Shown: positions 1 to 7,321, counted from the stretch's first letter. The stretch: DNA of 8,997 nucleotides from Citrobacter sp. (GCA_019415335.1 DXKH01000121.1:1-8997), one strand, 5' to 3'. The notes: generated by a model not told the origin, from the sequence alone. Translations and numbers: made by a program.

Positions 1-145
1 CGAAGCGGCAACACTGGAAGATGTAGGTCGTGAAATTGGCCTCACCCGTGAACGTGTTCGCCAGATTCAGGTTGAAGGCCTGCGCCGTTTGCGCGAAATC
101 CTGCAAACGCAGGGGCTGAATATCGAAGCGCTGTTCCGCGAGTAA
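1..145 (+). CDS. rpoS: RNA polymerase sigma factor RpoS, C-terminal end (partial)
   Basis: Frame 2 reads 47 codons to a TAA at 143-145; the 5' part lies outside the window. RpoS is the sigma factor of stationary phase and general stress and directs core RNA polymerase to its promoters. What is visible is region 4.2, the helix-turn-helix that reads the -35 element: [20 protein letters not shown] followed by the basic helix [11 protein letters not shown]. The tail [10 protein letters not shown] is the one I know from E. coli RpoS. The ending is intact, with no truncation or frameshift, but only about one seventh of the protein can be judged. A strong terminator follows 15 bases after the stop, so rpoS is not co-transcribed with what follows. 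The neighbouring ygb genes match the known E. coli order and support the call. Confidence 0.97.
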
Positions 146-160
146 GTAAGCATCTGTCAG

Positions 161-198
161 AAAGGCCAGTCTCAAGCGAGGCTGGCCTTTTTTCTTTT
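161..198 (+). terminator. Intrinsic terminator of rpoS
   Basis: Perfect 9-bp arms AAAGGCCAG (161-169) and CTGGCCTTT (182-190) pair. The stem continues inward through a T-G wobble and three more pairs (171-173 with 178-180) to the tetraloop AAGC. The right arm runs into TTTTTCTTTT (188-197). This is a textbook rho-independent terminator just after the rpoS stop. Confidence 0.95.
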
Positions 199-212
199 GG
201 TACATGGTACAT
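199..212. repeat. Short tandem duplication GGTACAT x2
   Basis: GGTACAT at 199-205 is repeated at 206-212, directly after the U-tract of the rpoS terminator. It lies at the point where the accessory segment starts. It could be a chance or slippage duplication, or a trace of the event that joined the segment to rpoS. The sequence alone cannot say which. Confidence 0.5.
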
Positions 213-279
213 GTTGAACTGTTATCGGATACAGCGTTAAAACTTTATCTGACTGACCAGGGGACGGCACTTTTTAGAT

Positions 280-317
280 GTAGAAGACCGGATAGACGCG
301 TCAGCGTCACATTCGGC
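280..317 (-). repeat. Degenerate REP (repetitive extragenic palindromic) element
   Basis: Read on the minus strand, the stretch starts GCCGAATGTGACGC, passes the central TGA, continues CGCGTCTATCCGG and ends TCTAC. This closely follows the enterobacterial REP pattern, in which GCCGGATGCG-type and CGYCTTATCCGGCCTAC-type arms flank a short centre. The arms pair imperfectly, with G-T wobbles and one lost base. It ends six bases past the stop of the minus-strand reductase gene. That is a usual position for a REP, where it protects the mRNA 3' end or limits read-through. It is a single unit and I see no partner making a BIME. Confidence 0.75.
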
Positions 318-322
318 AATCA

Positions 323-874
323 TCATTTTAAGCGCGCAGTAATTGTCGCCACGCGTTCACCATATTTCACGGCTGTATCCAGATCGCCCGTAGGGATTTG
401 CTCTGCACCCGCATCGGCTGGAGATTGCACCAGCAAACCGACCGAACCGCCCAGATTGTTTACATCTTCCCTGGTTGACGCAAGCACATTGGCAGGAGCC
501 TGACCTAAACTCACCCACAGACCGCCATGCTGTGAAGCCAGCGTTTGCAGATAGATCAGCGTAACTTGTTTATCGCCATTCAGGCTGGCGCTGTTGGTGA
601 AACCCCCGAAGACTTTATCCTGCCATTTACGTGTAAACCACGCTTTGGAACTGGCATCAGCAAATTTCTTGAATTGCCATGGCGCACCGCCCATATAGGT
701 GGGAGCACCGAAGATAATGGCATCGGCTGCGTCCAGTTTTTCCCACTCCTGCTCAGTGATATTTCCTTCGTTATCAATCGAAATTAAATCTGCATGGGCG
801 CCTTGTGCCACTTTTTCAGCAACCAGTTTAGTGTGACCATATCCTGAATAATAAACCACAGCTATGTTTTGCAT
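323..874 (-). CDS. Flavodoxin-fold FMN-dependent NAD(P)H/quinone reductase, WrbA-like
   Basis: The protein has 183 residues. It starts MQNIAVVYYSGYGHT: a first beta strand followed by the FMN-phosphate loop SGYGHT (residues 10-15), close to the S-x-YGH loop of WrbA. A second FMN-contact loop, FGAPTYMGG, lies at 55-63. GGFTNSAS (90-97) follows a beta strand, and QHGGLWVSLGQ (115-125) matches the third flavin loop of this group. There is no signal peptide or membrane segment, so it should be cytosolic. Relatives move electrons from NAD(P)H through FMN to quinones; the true acceptor here is unknown. The start is supported by AGGA (882-885) seven bases upstream. It is divergent from the exported hydrolase gene, shares its 224-bp control region, and faces rpoS tail to tail. 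No E. coli gene name can be assigned with confidence. The fold call is secure; the substrate is not. Confidence 0.88.
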   Translation of the reverse strand: MQNIAVVYYSGYGHTKLVAEKVAQGAHADLISIDNEGNITEQEWEKLDAADAIIFGAPTYMGGAPWQFKKFADASSKAWFTRKWQDKVFGGFTNSASLNGDKQVTLIYLQTLASQHGGLWVSLGQAPANVLASTREDVNNLGGSVGLLVQSPADAGAEQIPTGDLDTAVKYGERVATITARLK

Positions 875-1098
875 ATAAATATCCTTTTTACTAATGAATG
901 ATTTTTTGAGGCAGGTTTTAAAGATGTGGAGTATTATGCCTTGCAGATATTATTTAAACCATCAAATGATGAACATATTTTTTGAATGAGATAAACATAA
1001 TATTCGAAGAAAAATGAATCTCGTAACGTAGTAATATCTAAAATAACAGTCTGTTCAGAGATGCTATAAATCAACAACACATTAATAAAGGACTACGT
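875..1098. promoter_or_regulatory. Divergent intergenic region of the reductase/hydrolase pair
   Basis: This 224-bp, very AT-rich spacer must contain the start signals of both flanking genes. On the minus strand a CATAAT box (933-938) lies 58 bases upstream of the reductase start, but no good -35 sits at the right distance. A small dyad, CATCA-AA-TGATG (960-971), lies where that -35 would be and could be a regulator site. The plus-strand candidate is listed separately. No regulator gene is next to the pair. The assignment is from position plus weak motifs. Confidence 0.4.
1062..1092 (+). promoter_or_regulatory. Possible extended -10 and ribosome binding site for the hydrolase gene
   Basis: TGCTATAAA (1062-1070) fits an extended -10 box (TG-N-TATAAA). 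The -35 position holds AATAAC, a poor match, which extended -10 promoters tolerate. AAAGGA (1087-1092) lies six bases before the ATG at 1099 and is a clear Shine-Dalgarno site. If the -10 is right, the 5' leader is only about 20 bases long. The ribosome site is firm; the promoter is tentative. Confidence 0.4.
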
Positions 1099-2142
1099 AT
1101 GCAAGGCATTAAAATATATACAATTCTAGCCTCTTCTCTTATATCTGGTAGTGTTTTTGCTCAAACGGAAATTTCGACTGCAAATTCGTCTACAGTTAAT
1201 GCAAGTTATGTTGAACCTTCAGCGGAAAAAATAATATCGCCAAGCGATAAACTCAATAACCTTTTTGAAAGAAATATGTCTCAGCCTTATATTTTACAAA
1301 AAATTGGCGAGAGAACTTATTATGTTCAACGCTATTTTTATTCCACTACGTTTTATGTCGGAGATAAAGGGGTTTTGCTGTTTGATGCTCCGGAGGGTCG
1401 CGGTAAATATTTATTACAGGCAATTCGTGATGTGACTCCATTACCCGTAACAGCGCTGGTTTATTCTCATTACCATGTGGATCACATTGGCGATAGTCCA
1501 TTTTGGAACGATGAGGCGAAGAAAGAAGGCGTGAATCTGCGTATTATTGCCAGTAAAGCCACTGCTGAAAAAATGCAATTTATGAACAGTCGCTTACCCG
1601 TCGCCACTCAGGTTTTAAGTAAAAAAGATGACCAGTTTAAATTTGAAAAGCAGACCATTGAATTACACCGATTTGTTAAAGCAGGACATACCGACGACCA
1701 TTCTGTATGGTTGCTAAAACAGGAAAAAGTAGCTCACAGCCCGGATCTCCTGAATCCTGACCAACTGCCGATGATGGGCTTCGCCGTATCGGATACGTTG
1801 GTTTACCATGACAGTAATTTGCGTCAGGTTGAAATGCTTGACTGGAAATATTTTATTGGCGGGCATGGTAATATTGGTTCACACGATGATTTCAAATTTC
1901 AACGCCAGTTTCTTAATGATCTTCGGGATACGACAATTAAAGTCAGAAAAGAAGAAAGTTTTGGTAAATTTATGAATAAAACGGCAAATAATCATGCTGA
2001 TTTTGCGCGAGCCCAGCGCGAAGCAATTATTAAGAAAGTAACTGAAGTATTACGTCCGAAATATGGCCATATGTATGGCTACGACGCATCTATGCCTGCT
2101 AATATCGAAATGGCAATAAGGTTGGTCGGTTCTTATTACTAA
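1099..2142 (+). CDS. Exported metallo-beta-lactamase-fold hydrolase, substrate unknown
   Basis: The protein has 347 residues. The N-terminus MQGIKIYTILASSLISGSVFA-QTE is a short Sec signal peptide with likely cleavage after Ala21, so the mature protein should be periplasmic. The MBL-fold core begins near residue 68 (YFYSTTFYVGDKGVLLFDAPEG). The metal motif HYHVDH gives H124, H126, D128 and H129. H197 (AGHTDDHS), D216 (HSPDLLNP) and H256 (GGHGN) are likely the remaining ligands of a two-zinc site. All usual ligands appear present, so an active hydrolase is expected. A mainly helical tail of about 85 residues follows (FQRQFLNDLRD to the end). The layout resembles uncharacterised MBL hydrolases rather than true class B beta-lactamases, and I see no reason to predict antibiotic resistance. 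The gene is clearly AT-richer than its neighbours (22 of 60 bases are G or C at 1321-1380), which suggests transfer. The fold is near certain; the substrate cannot be named. Confidence 0.88.
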   Translation: MQGIKIYTILASSLISGSVFAQTEISTANSSTVNASYVEPSAEKIISPSDKLNNLFERNMSQPYILQKIGERTYYVQRYFYSTTFYVGDKGVLLFDAPEGRGKYLLQAIRDVTPLPVTALVYSHYHVDHIGDSPFWNDEAKKEGVNLRIIASKATAEKMQFMNSRLPVATQVLSKKDDQFKFEKQTIELHRFVKAGHTDDHSVWLLKQEKVAHSPDLLNPDQLPMMGFAVSDTLVYHDSNLRQVEMLDWKYFIGGHGNIGSHDDFKFQRQFLNDLRDTTIKVRKEESFGKFMNKTANNHADFARAQREAIIKKVTEVLRPKYGHMYGYDASMPANIEMAIRLVGSYY

Positions 2143-2188
2143 GATAAAATCAACTTGCAAGAGACTGTAATTATATTGCAAAGTGAAA

Positions 2189-2223
2189 ATTAACCTCGGT
2201 AGCGAGATATTACCGAGGTTAAT
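2189..2223. terminator. Probable bidirectional terminator between convergent genes
   Basis: A perfect 13-bp inverted repeat, ATTAACCTCGGTA (2189-2201) and TACCGAGGTTAAT (2211-2223), surrounds a nine-base loop. It lies between the hydrolase stop and the ygbN stop. On the minus strand the stem runs into AATTTTC, a short U-tract, so it suits the ygb operon best. On the plus strand the tail is only TTAATATT. I see nothing else in 2143-2284. Confidence 0.75.
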
Positions 2224-2284
2224 ATTGGCATACATTACACCCTTATCAGGCACTTAAACGATACATCATATCTTATCTGGATTA

Positions 2285-3649
2285 TTAGATGACGAGCCAT
2301 ACGCACCAGGTAATTAAGAATCCGGTAAAACCGAGAATGGTCGTTAACACTGTCCAGGTTTTCAGACCGTCTGCTACCGACAACCCCAGATATTTGGTCA
2401 CAATCCAGAACCCTGAGTCATTAATATGTGACGCGCCAAGCCCACCAAAGCAGGCTGCCAGCGTCACCAATACGCACTGAATCGGATTCAATCCCATCAC
2501 CGCTTCTGAGAGTAACCCGCCGGTTGTCAGGATTGCTACGGTTGCTGACCCCTGCGATGCACGCAGCGCCAGTGAAATAATAAATGCGGCTGGTAACAGA
2601 GGCAGGTCAATCATTTGTAACATGTTGGCAAGGGCTTTACCGACGCCCGATTCCACCAGCACTTTGCCAAATACCCCTCCAGCACCAGTAACCAAAATCA
2701 CTACCGCCGCAGTGGGAAGGGCAGAGCCCATAATGTCGCTGGTGTGTTGTAAGCTCCAGCCGCGACGTAAAGCCAATAACCAGAATGCCAGCACCAGCGC
2801 AATCATTAGAGCTACCATTGGTGAGCCGATCAACTGTAGCGTACCAAGCAGGGGATGCGAAGGCGGCATCAGTGTTGCAGAAACCGTTCCCGCCATGATA
2901 ATCGCGATAGGAATAACAATTAGCGAGGTGACCAACGCGACGCCCGGTGGATTTATTTTATCGCTTAATTTTGTCGCGCCTTCCTCACTGGCCGGAGCCA
3001 GTTGCATCTGTTCCAGTACCTCGACCGACATCGCATATTGGCGCTTATTGATTATTTTCGCTGCAAAGTAGCCAACAATCCCTACGGGAATAGAAATCGC
3101 AATACCGATGATGGTTAGCCAGCCGATGTCTGCGTGGAGTAATCCCGCTGCGGCGACAGGGCCTGGATGCGGCGGTACCGCCACGTGAACAGTGAGCATG
3201 ATCCCAGCGACAGGCAGGCCAAATTTGAGTGGTGATATTTTGGCAACCTTGGCAAAACCGTAAATGATTGGCGCAAGAATAATAAAGCCGACATCAAAGA
3301 AGACGGGAATGCCGAGGAAGAACGCTGCCAGAGTCAGCGCAGCGATAGTTCGTTTGTCACCTAACTTGCGACTGAAATAATTAGCCAGTGACTCTGCACC
3401 ACCAGAGTGTTCGATCATACGCCCCAGCATAGCGCCAAGACCAATAATAATAGTGACGGAACCAAGCACACCGCCCATCCCGGCGATCATCACTTTACCC
3501 ACTTCGCCCGCCGGTATACCCGCCGCAAGTGCGACTAACAGGCTGACGAGGAGCAGAGCAACGAATGGTTGTACCTTTGCCTTGATGACCAGTAGCAACA
3601 GCATGATTACGCCAGCTAACGCAATGCATAACAATGTAATTGTGGACAT
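2285..3649 (-). CDS. ygbN: GntP-family permease YgbN, likely sugar-acid (threonate-type) transporter
   Basis: The protein has 454 residues, the length of E. coli YgbN (first described as o454). It is a highly hydrophobic inner-membrane protein with about a dozen membrane segments and starts directly with one (residues 3-22). GntP-family hallmarks are present: GIPVFFDVGF (113-122), PPHPGPVAAAGLL (159-171), a soluble loop at about 200-232, RASQGSATVA (363-372) and SHINDSGFW (407-415). Family members import gluconate and related sugar acids with protons. The substrate here, a C4 acid such as threonate or erythronate, is inferred from the operon and not from the protein. It is the last gene of the operon, 88 bp after ygbM, with a hairpin between them. 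CAGGG (3656-3660) is a usable ribosome site ahead of the ATG. Identity is very sure; substrate moderate. Confidence 0.95.
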   Translation of the reverse strand: MSTITLLCIALAGVIMLLLLVIKAKVQPFVALLLVSLLVALAAGIPAGEVGKVMIAGMGGVLGSVTIIIGLGAMLGRMIEHSGGAESLANYFSRKLGDKRTIAALTLAAFFLGIPVFFDVGFIILAPIIYGFAKVAKISPLKFGLPVAGIMLTVHVAVPPHPGPVAAAGLLHADIGWLTIIGIAISIPVGIVGYFAAKIINKRQYAMSVEVLEQMQLAPASEEGATKLSDKINPPGVALVTSLIVIPIAIIMAGTVSATLMPPSHPLLGTLQLIGSPMVALMIALVLAFWLLALRRGWSLQHTSDIMGSALPTAAVVILVTGAGGVFGKVLVESGVGKALANMLQMIDLPLLPAAFIISLALRASQGSATVAILTTGGLLSEAVMGLNPIQCVLVTLAACFGGLGASHINDSGFWIVTKYLGLSVADGLKTWTVLTTILGFTGFLITWCVWLVI

Positions 3650-3682
3650 GGGAAACCCTGTCTGAAAGTTATAGTTAACCTA

Positions 3683-3700
3683 CCCCATCCGTAGATGGGG
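3683..3700 (-). promoter_or_regulatory. Intercistronic hairpin between ygbM and ygbN
   Basis: CCCCATC (3683-3689) and GATGGGG (3694-3700) form a perfect 7-bp GC-rich stem with a four-base loop. In the transcript it comes about 37 bases after the ygbM stop and about 33 bases before the ygbN ATG. No U-run follows, so it is not a standard terminator. It may be a block to 3'-to-5' RNA decay or a partial attenuator that sets the permease level apart from the enzymes. Confidence 0.55.
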
Positions 3701-3737
3701 GGATGTATGGGTACGTTGTAATTAGGGATTGAGCGAA

Positions 3738-4514
3738 TTAGCGCCAGGCGTCAAACCAGCCAAGCCCTTTTTCGGTGAGGCCACGAGGTTTGTATTCACA
3801 ACCGATCCAGCCCTGATATCCCACTTCATCGAACAGGCGGAACAGCCACGGATAGTTGATTTCTCCATCGTCCGGTTCATGTCGATCAGGTAGTCCGGCA
3901 ATTTGTACGTGCGCATATTTCCCGGCGTAGTTGCGGATTAAATGTGTCAGGTTGCCATCTACTTTTTGCGCATGGAAAGTATCTAGTTGAATAAACACGT
4001 TATCTCGCGCAACCTCTTCAACAATAGCCAGTGCCTGATACTGGCTGGAGAAGAGATAATGAGGCTTAACGCCGGGGCTGAGTGCTTCAACCAATATTCG
4101 CTTGCCGTGTGGCGCAAAGCGGTCGGCAGCGTAGCGGAGATTATCAATAAATACTGCCCGGTACCGTTCAGCATCTTCGCCAGCGGGCACGACGCCTGCC
4201 ATCACATGGACTTGTTCACAATTGAGCGCCAATGCATATTCCAGTGCCAGGTCGATGTCTGCGCGTGCTTCGTGCTCACGTCCGGGAAGGGCGGATAATC
4301 CCCATTCTCCCGCATTAATATCTCCGGGAGCGGTATTGAACAGCGCCAGTGTCAGATGGTTTTGCACCAGTTGCTGCTGGATTGGCTGGGGGGAGTAGTC
4401 ATAGGGAAACAGAAACTCCACAGCATCGAACCCGGCTTTTCGCGCTGCGGCGAAGCGTTCAATAAAAGGCACTTCGGTGAACATCATGGATAAATTAGCT
4501 GCAAAACGAGGCAT
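3738..4514 (-). CDS. otnI: 2-oxo-tetronate isomerase YgbM/OtnI
   Basis: The protein has 258 residues, equal to E. coli YgbM, of the hydroxypyruvate-isomerase-like TIM-barrel family (xylose-isomerase-like). It interconverts 2-oxo-tetronate and 3-oxo-tetronate, the second step of L-threonate breakdown in the cytosol. The N-terminus [17 protein letters not shown] and the strand-end [15 protein letters not shown] are typical. The likely metal and catalytic residues are E143 (LVEALSPG), D178 and H181 (QLDTFHAQ), Q204 (HVQIAG) and E240 (GCEYKP), all present. The ATG lies four bases after the ygbL stop, and AAGGAG within the last ygbL codons (ATTAAGGAGTTAA) serves as ribosome site, so the two are probably translationally coupled. 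The assignment rests on family knowledge plus the pathway operon; I see nothing unusual. Confidence 0.95.
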   Translation of the reverse strand: MPRFAANLSMMFTEVPFIERFAAARKAGFDAVEFLFPYDYSPQPIQQQLVQNHLTLALFNTAPGDINAGEWGLSALPGREHEARADIDLALEYALALNCEQVHVMAGVVPAGEDAERYRAVFIDNLRYAADRFAPHGKRILVEALSPGVKPHYLFSSQYQALAIVEEVARDNVFIQLDTFHAQKVDGNLTHLIRNYAGKYAHVQIAGLPDRHEPDDGEINYPWLFRLFDEVGYQGWIGCEYKPRGLTEKGLGWFDAWR

Positions 4515-4518
4515 TGCA

Positions 4519-5157
4519 TTAACTCCTTAATTCCGCAATTTCACCTGCGGTCAGATAACGGATCGGGCGGTCACCGAGAATAAAAATCAGCTTTGCCGTT
4601 TCCTCCAGCTCTTCCATATTGTTGGCGGCTTCTTGCAGGCTTTCACCGCAAACCACTGGGCCATGATTTGCCAGTAAAAAAGCCTGATTGTCTGCTGCCA
4701 GTTCCGCCAGATCCTGTGCGATGCGTTTATCGCCCGGTCGGTAATAGGGCACCAGCGGGACGTTTCCCATCCGCATCACCACGTATGGTGTGAACGGACG
4801 AATAACGTTATTGCTGTCCAGCCCTTCCAGGCAGGAAAGCGCCGTCGACCACGTACTGTGCAAATGCACCACCGCTTTACAGCGCGGATTGTTGCGATAC
4901 AGCGCCAGATGAAAGAGCACCTCTTTCGAGGGTTTGTCACCACTTAACCATTCGCCATCCGCGGTGACTTTGGAAAGCCGCTGCGGATCGAGATTGCCCA
5001 GGCATGAACCTGTCGGTGTCGCCAGTAAATTCCCGTCAGGTAAAAGCAGCGACAGATTGCCAGCCGAACCGGTTGCATATCCGCGCTGAAAGAATGAACT
5101 GGCAATCCGCGTCATCTCCTCTCGCAAAGACTGCTCTACTTTTGCGAAATCGCTCAT
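4519..5157 (-). CDS. otnC: 3-oxo-tetronate 4-phosphate decarboxylase YgbL/OtnC
   Basis: The protein has 212 residues, a class II aldolase/adducin-type fold related to L-fuculose-phosphate aldolase. It removes CO2 from 3-oxo-tetronate 4-phosphate and gives dihydroxyacetone phosphate, which enters glycolysis. Visible features are the phosphate-binding GSAGNLS (30-36) and TPTGSC (47-52), catalytic-type E79 in KPSKEV, zinc ligands H98 and H100 in VVHLHSTW, and H165 in LLANHGPVV. The ATG overlaps the ygbK TGA as ATGA (5154-5157), a classic coupled junction, and only four bases separate its stop from the ygbM start. Length and motifs are normal. From sequence alone it could be read as a sugar-phosphate aldolase; the operon context favours the decarboxylase role. 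Confidence 0.94.
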   Translation of the reverse strand: MSDFAKVEQSLREEMTRIASSFFQRGYATGSAGNLSLLLPDGNLLATPTGSCLGNLDPQRLSKVTADGEWLSGDKPSKEVLFHLALYRNNPRCKAVVHLHSTWSTALSCLEGLDSNNVIRPFTPYVVMRMGNVPLVPYYRPGDKRIAQDLAELAADNQAFLLANHGPVVCGESLQEAANNMEELEETAKLIFILGDRPIRYLTAGEIAELRS

Positions 5158-6416
5158 GATAAAAACTCTCTTTGGGCTCGTGAAAAAAAGGCTTCATCAC
5201 CGAAGTTGCCAGATTTAAGGGCGAGTGAGACAGGCTTATCCAGTGCGTTTACCCACGGCACGCCGGGGGAAATGGTTGGGCCAATATGAAACCCTTTTAT
5301 GCCCAGGCTCTGTGTGACTACGCCGGAGGTCTCACCGCCTGCGACAATAAAGCGTGTCACGCCTTCCGCTGCTAACCGCGCCGCTAGTTGAGAAAACAGA
5401 GTTTCTACTGCCTGACTGGCTTTTTGTGCACCGTATTGCTGTTGAATTGCTGCCAATGCGTCAGTGCTGGCGGTGGCAAAAACCAGTGGAGCAAGTACAC
5501 TTTCCTGGCCCAGAACCCACTCTGCCAGCTCGTGTGCATAAGCGGCCAGAGTTTCGGTTGAGAGGCAGCGTGCCACATCAACCTCACGGGCTGGTGCAAT
5601 TTGACGGTAATGTGCCACCTGGCGGTTGGTCATTTGAGAGCATGAACCGGAGAGCACTACGCCGCGCCCAGCGAGCGGACGCCCTGCTTCGCGAGCCTGG
5701 TTACCGTTTTCTTGCGCCCACTGCCGGGCCAGGCCAATCGCCAGACCAGAACCGCCCGTTACCAGTGGGGCATCGCGCAAGGCTTCCCCCTGAATTTCCA
5801 GATGGTGTTCGGTCAGCGCATCAAGCACCGCGTAGCGATAGCCCTCTTGCTGTAAGCGAGCCAGCTCCTGACGAACGGCTTTCACACCTTGTTCGAAAAC
5901 ATGTGCTGAAACGACGCCGCAGCGCCCTGTGGATTGCGCTTCAACCAGACGGGGAAGATAGCTGTCGGTCATGGGATTTACCGGGTGATGGCGCATTCCG
6001 GATTCGGCCAGCAGTTGATTCATTACGAACAAATACCCCTGATAAACCGTACGTCCGTTGACTGGCAGGGCCGGAGAGAAGACCGTAAACGGTGTGTCGA
6101 GAGCATCCATTAATGCATCGGTAACTGGGCCGATATTCCCTTTCGCCGTACTGTCGAAAGTAGAGCAGTATTTGAAATAGATCTGTTTGCAACCTTGCTG
6201 TTGCAACCAGCTCAGAGCCGCCAGCGATTGCTGTGTGGCTTCAACCACCGGACAGGAGCGCGTTTTCAGGCTGATCACCAGTGCGTCAATTGCTTCCGGC
6301 ATTTTACCTGTTGGAACACCGTTAATTTGTACCGTTGGTAGACCGTTTTCCACCAGAAAACTGGCGATATCCGTCGCGCCGGTAAAATCATCGGCGATAA
6401 CGCCAATCTTGATCAT
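5154..6416 (-). CDS. otnK: 3-oxo-tetronate kinase YgbK/OtnK
   Basis: The protein has 420 residues, a four-carbon acid sugar kinase of the former DUF1537 family. It uses ATP to phosphorylate 3-oxo-tetronate at C4, the step before YgbL. The N-terminal substrate domain opens with GVIADDFTGATDIA (5-18), with the paired aspartates D9 and D10, and continues through KYCSTFDST (82-90). The C-terminal nucleotide domain starts near GRGVVLSGSCSQMT (250-263) and carries VAGGETSGVV (358-367) and LKSGNFG (400-406), all strongly conserved in the family. GGSGLAIGLA (221-230) lies at the domain junction. ATGA overlaps join it to ygbJ (6413-6416) and to ygbL (5154-5157), so the three form one coupled block. 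Full length, with no oddities. Confidence 0.95.
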   Translation of the reverse strand: MIKIGVIADDFTGATDIASFLVENGLPTVQINGVPTGKMPEAIDALVISLKTRSCPVVEATQQSLAALSWLQQQGCKQIYFKYCSTFDSTAKGNIGPVTDALMDALDTPFTVFSPALPVNGRTVYQGYLFVMNQLLAESGMRHHPVNPMTDSYLPRLVEAQSTGRCGVVSAHVFEQGVKAVRQELARLQQEGYRYAVLDALTEHHLEIQGEALRDAPLVTGGSGLAIGLARQWAQENGNQAREAGRPLAGRGVVLSGSCSQMTNRQVAHYRQIAPAREVDVARCLSTETLAAYAHELAEWVLGQESVLAPLVFATASTDALAAIQQQYGAQKASQAVETLFSQLAARLAAEGVTRFIVAGGETSGVVTQSLGIKGFHIGPTISPGVPWVNALDKPVSLALKSGNFGDEAFFSRAQREFLS

Positions 6417-7321
6417 GATTTCGCTCCCGGTAGAGTGATGCCAGAGAAAATCTTGATAACTGCGCTATCGTCTTCTTTCCCGTAACCCGCGTTACTGGCG
6501 CTGGTGAACATATTCAATGCTGTTGAGGCCAATGGCAGCGGGAAGTGCAGGGCTTTGGCGGTATCGGCAACCAGACCAAGATCCTTAACAAAAATATCGA
6601 CGGCTGAATGCGGGGTGTAATCGCCATCCACCACATGACGCATCCGGTTTTCGAACATCCATGAATTTCCGGCGGCATTGGTCACGACGTCATACATCAC
6701 ATCCAGCGGGATCCCCGCACGGGCTGCAAGCGCCATCGCTTCGGCGCCGGCAGCAATATGTACGCCCGCTAACAACTGGTGGATAATTTTTACGGTCGAA
6801 CCCAGTCCCGGTTCTGCACCGATGCGATAAACTTTTCCGGCAACGGCTTCCAGCACGGGTGCCAGTCGTTCAAAGGCAATATCGCTACCGGAGGCCATGA
6901 CAGTCATTTCACCGTTAGCGGCTTTTACCGCACCACCAGAAACCGGCGCATCCAGCATTTCCAGACCGAATCCAGCCAGAGCGGTAGCAATTTCTTGCGC
7001 ATCAGCACTGGCGATAGTGGAAGAAACCATTACTGCCGTACCGGGTTTCAGATGTTGTGCAACGCCTTTTTCACCAAACAGCACCTGTTTAACCTGGGTC
7101 GCATTGACCACCAGCACCAGCAGAGCGTCCAGTTTTTCGGCAAACGTCGCGGCGTTATCAGAAACCCCGCAAGCACCAGCCTCTTTCAACGTAGCGCAGG
7201 CATTGCTGTTCAGGTCTGCGCCCCAGGTAGAAAGACCTGCGCGGACACATGACAGTGCTGCTCCCATTCCCATTGACCCTAAGCCAACGATACCGACATG
7301 AAACTCCGATCCCGTTTTCAT
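6413..7321 (-). CDS. ltnD: L-threonate dehydrogenase YgbJ/LtnD
   Basis: The protein has 302 residues, of the beta-hydroxyacid dehydrogenase family (3-hydroxyisobutyrate and tartronate semialdehyde reductase relatives). It oxidises the C2 hydroxyl of L-threonate with NAD+ to 2-oxo-tetronate, the first step of the pathway. The Rossmann motif GIVGLGSMGMG (10-20) is near the N-terminus. The substrate motif DAPVSGG is at 124-130, and the catalytic lysine is K178 in GSTVKIIHQLL. A second conserved helix carries FVKDLGLV (244-251). It is the first gene of the operon. The start is backed by AGGAGA four bases before the ATG, and a CRP-type promoter is predicted upstream. Stereochemistry and exact substrate come from established work on this operon type, not from residues I can read. 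Confidence 0.95.
   Translation of the reverse strand: MKTGSEFHVGIVGLGSMGMGAALSCVRAGLSTWGADLNSNACATLKEAGACGVSDNAATFAEKLDALLVLVVNATQVKQVLFGEKGVAQHLKPGTAVMVSSTIASADAQEIATALAGFGLEMLDAPVSGGAVKAANGEMTVMASGSDIAFERLAPVLEAVAGKVYRIGAEPGLGSTVKIIHQLLAGVHIAAGAEAMALAARAGIPLDVMYDVVTNAAGNSWMFENRMRHVVDGDYTPHSAVDIFVKDLGLVADTAKALHFPLPLASTALNMFTSASNAGYGKEDDSAVIKIFSGITLPGAKS

Noticed and set aside
204..503. Open frame of 99 codons on the plus strand after the rpoS terminator
   Set aside because: It runs through the REP element and then antisense to the reductase gene, with no recognisable motif.
1099..2142. Reading the MBL-fold gene as an antibiotic-resistance carbapenemase
   Set aside because: The HxHxDH motif is shared by the whole superfamily. 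Length, tail and the GGHG region do not resemble class B beta-lactamases, so resistance is not supported.
3683..3700. The ygbM-ygbN hairpin as an intrinsic terminator
   Set aside because: No U-run follows the stem on the transcribed strand, and ygbN would then need its own promoter, which I cannot see.
5354..6061. Long open frame (235 codons) on the plus strand opposite ygbK
   Set aside because: It lies wholly antisense to an intact kinase gene with all family motifs, shows no domain pattern of its own, is rich in Pro, Arg and Leu as antisense frames of GC-rich genes often are, and lacks a convincing ribosome site.
6779..7301. Two overlapping plus-strand open frames opposite ygbJ
   Set aside because: Both are shadows of a full-length dehydrogenase gene and have no ribosome sites or family signatures.
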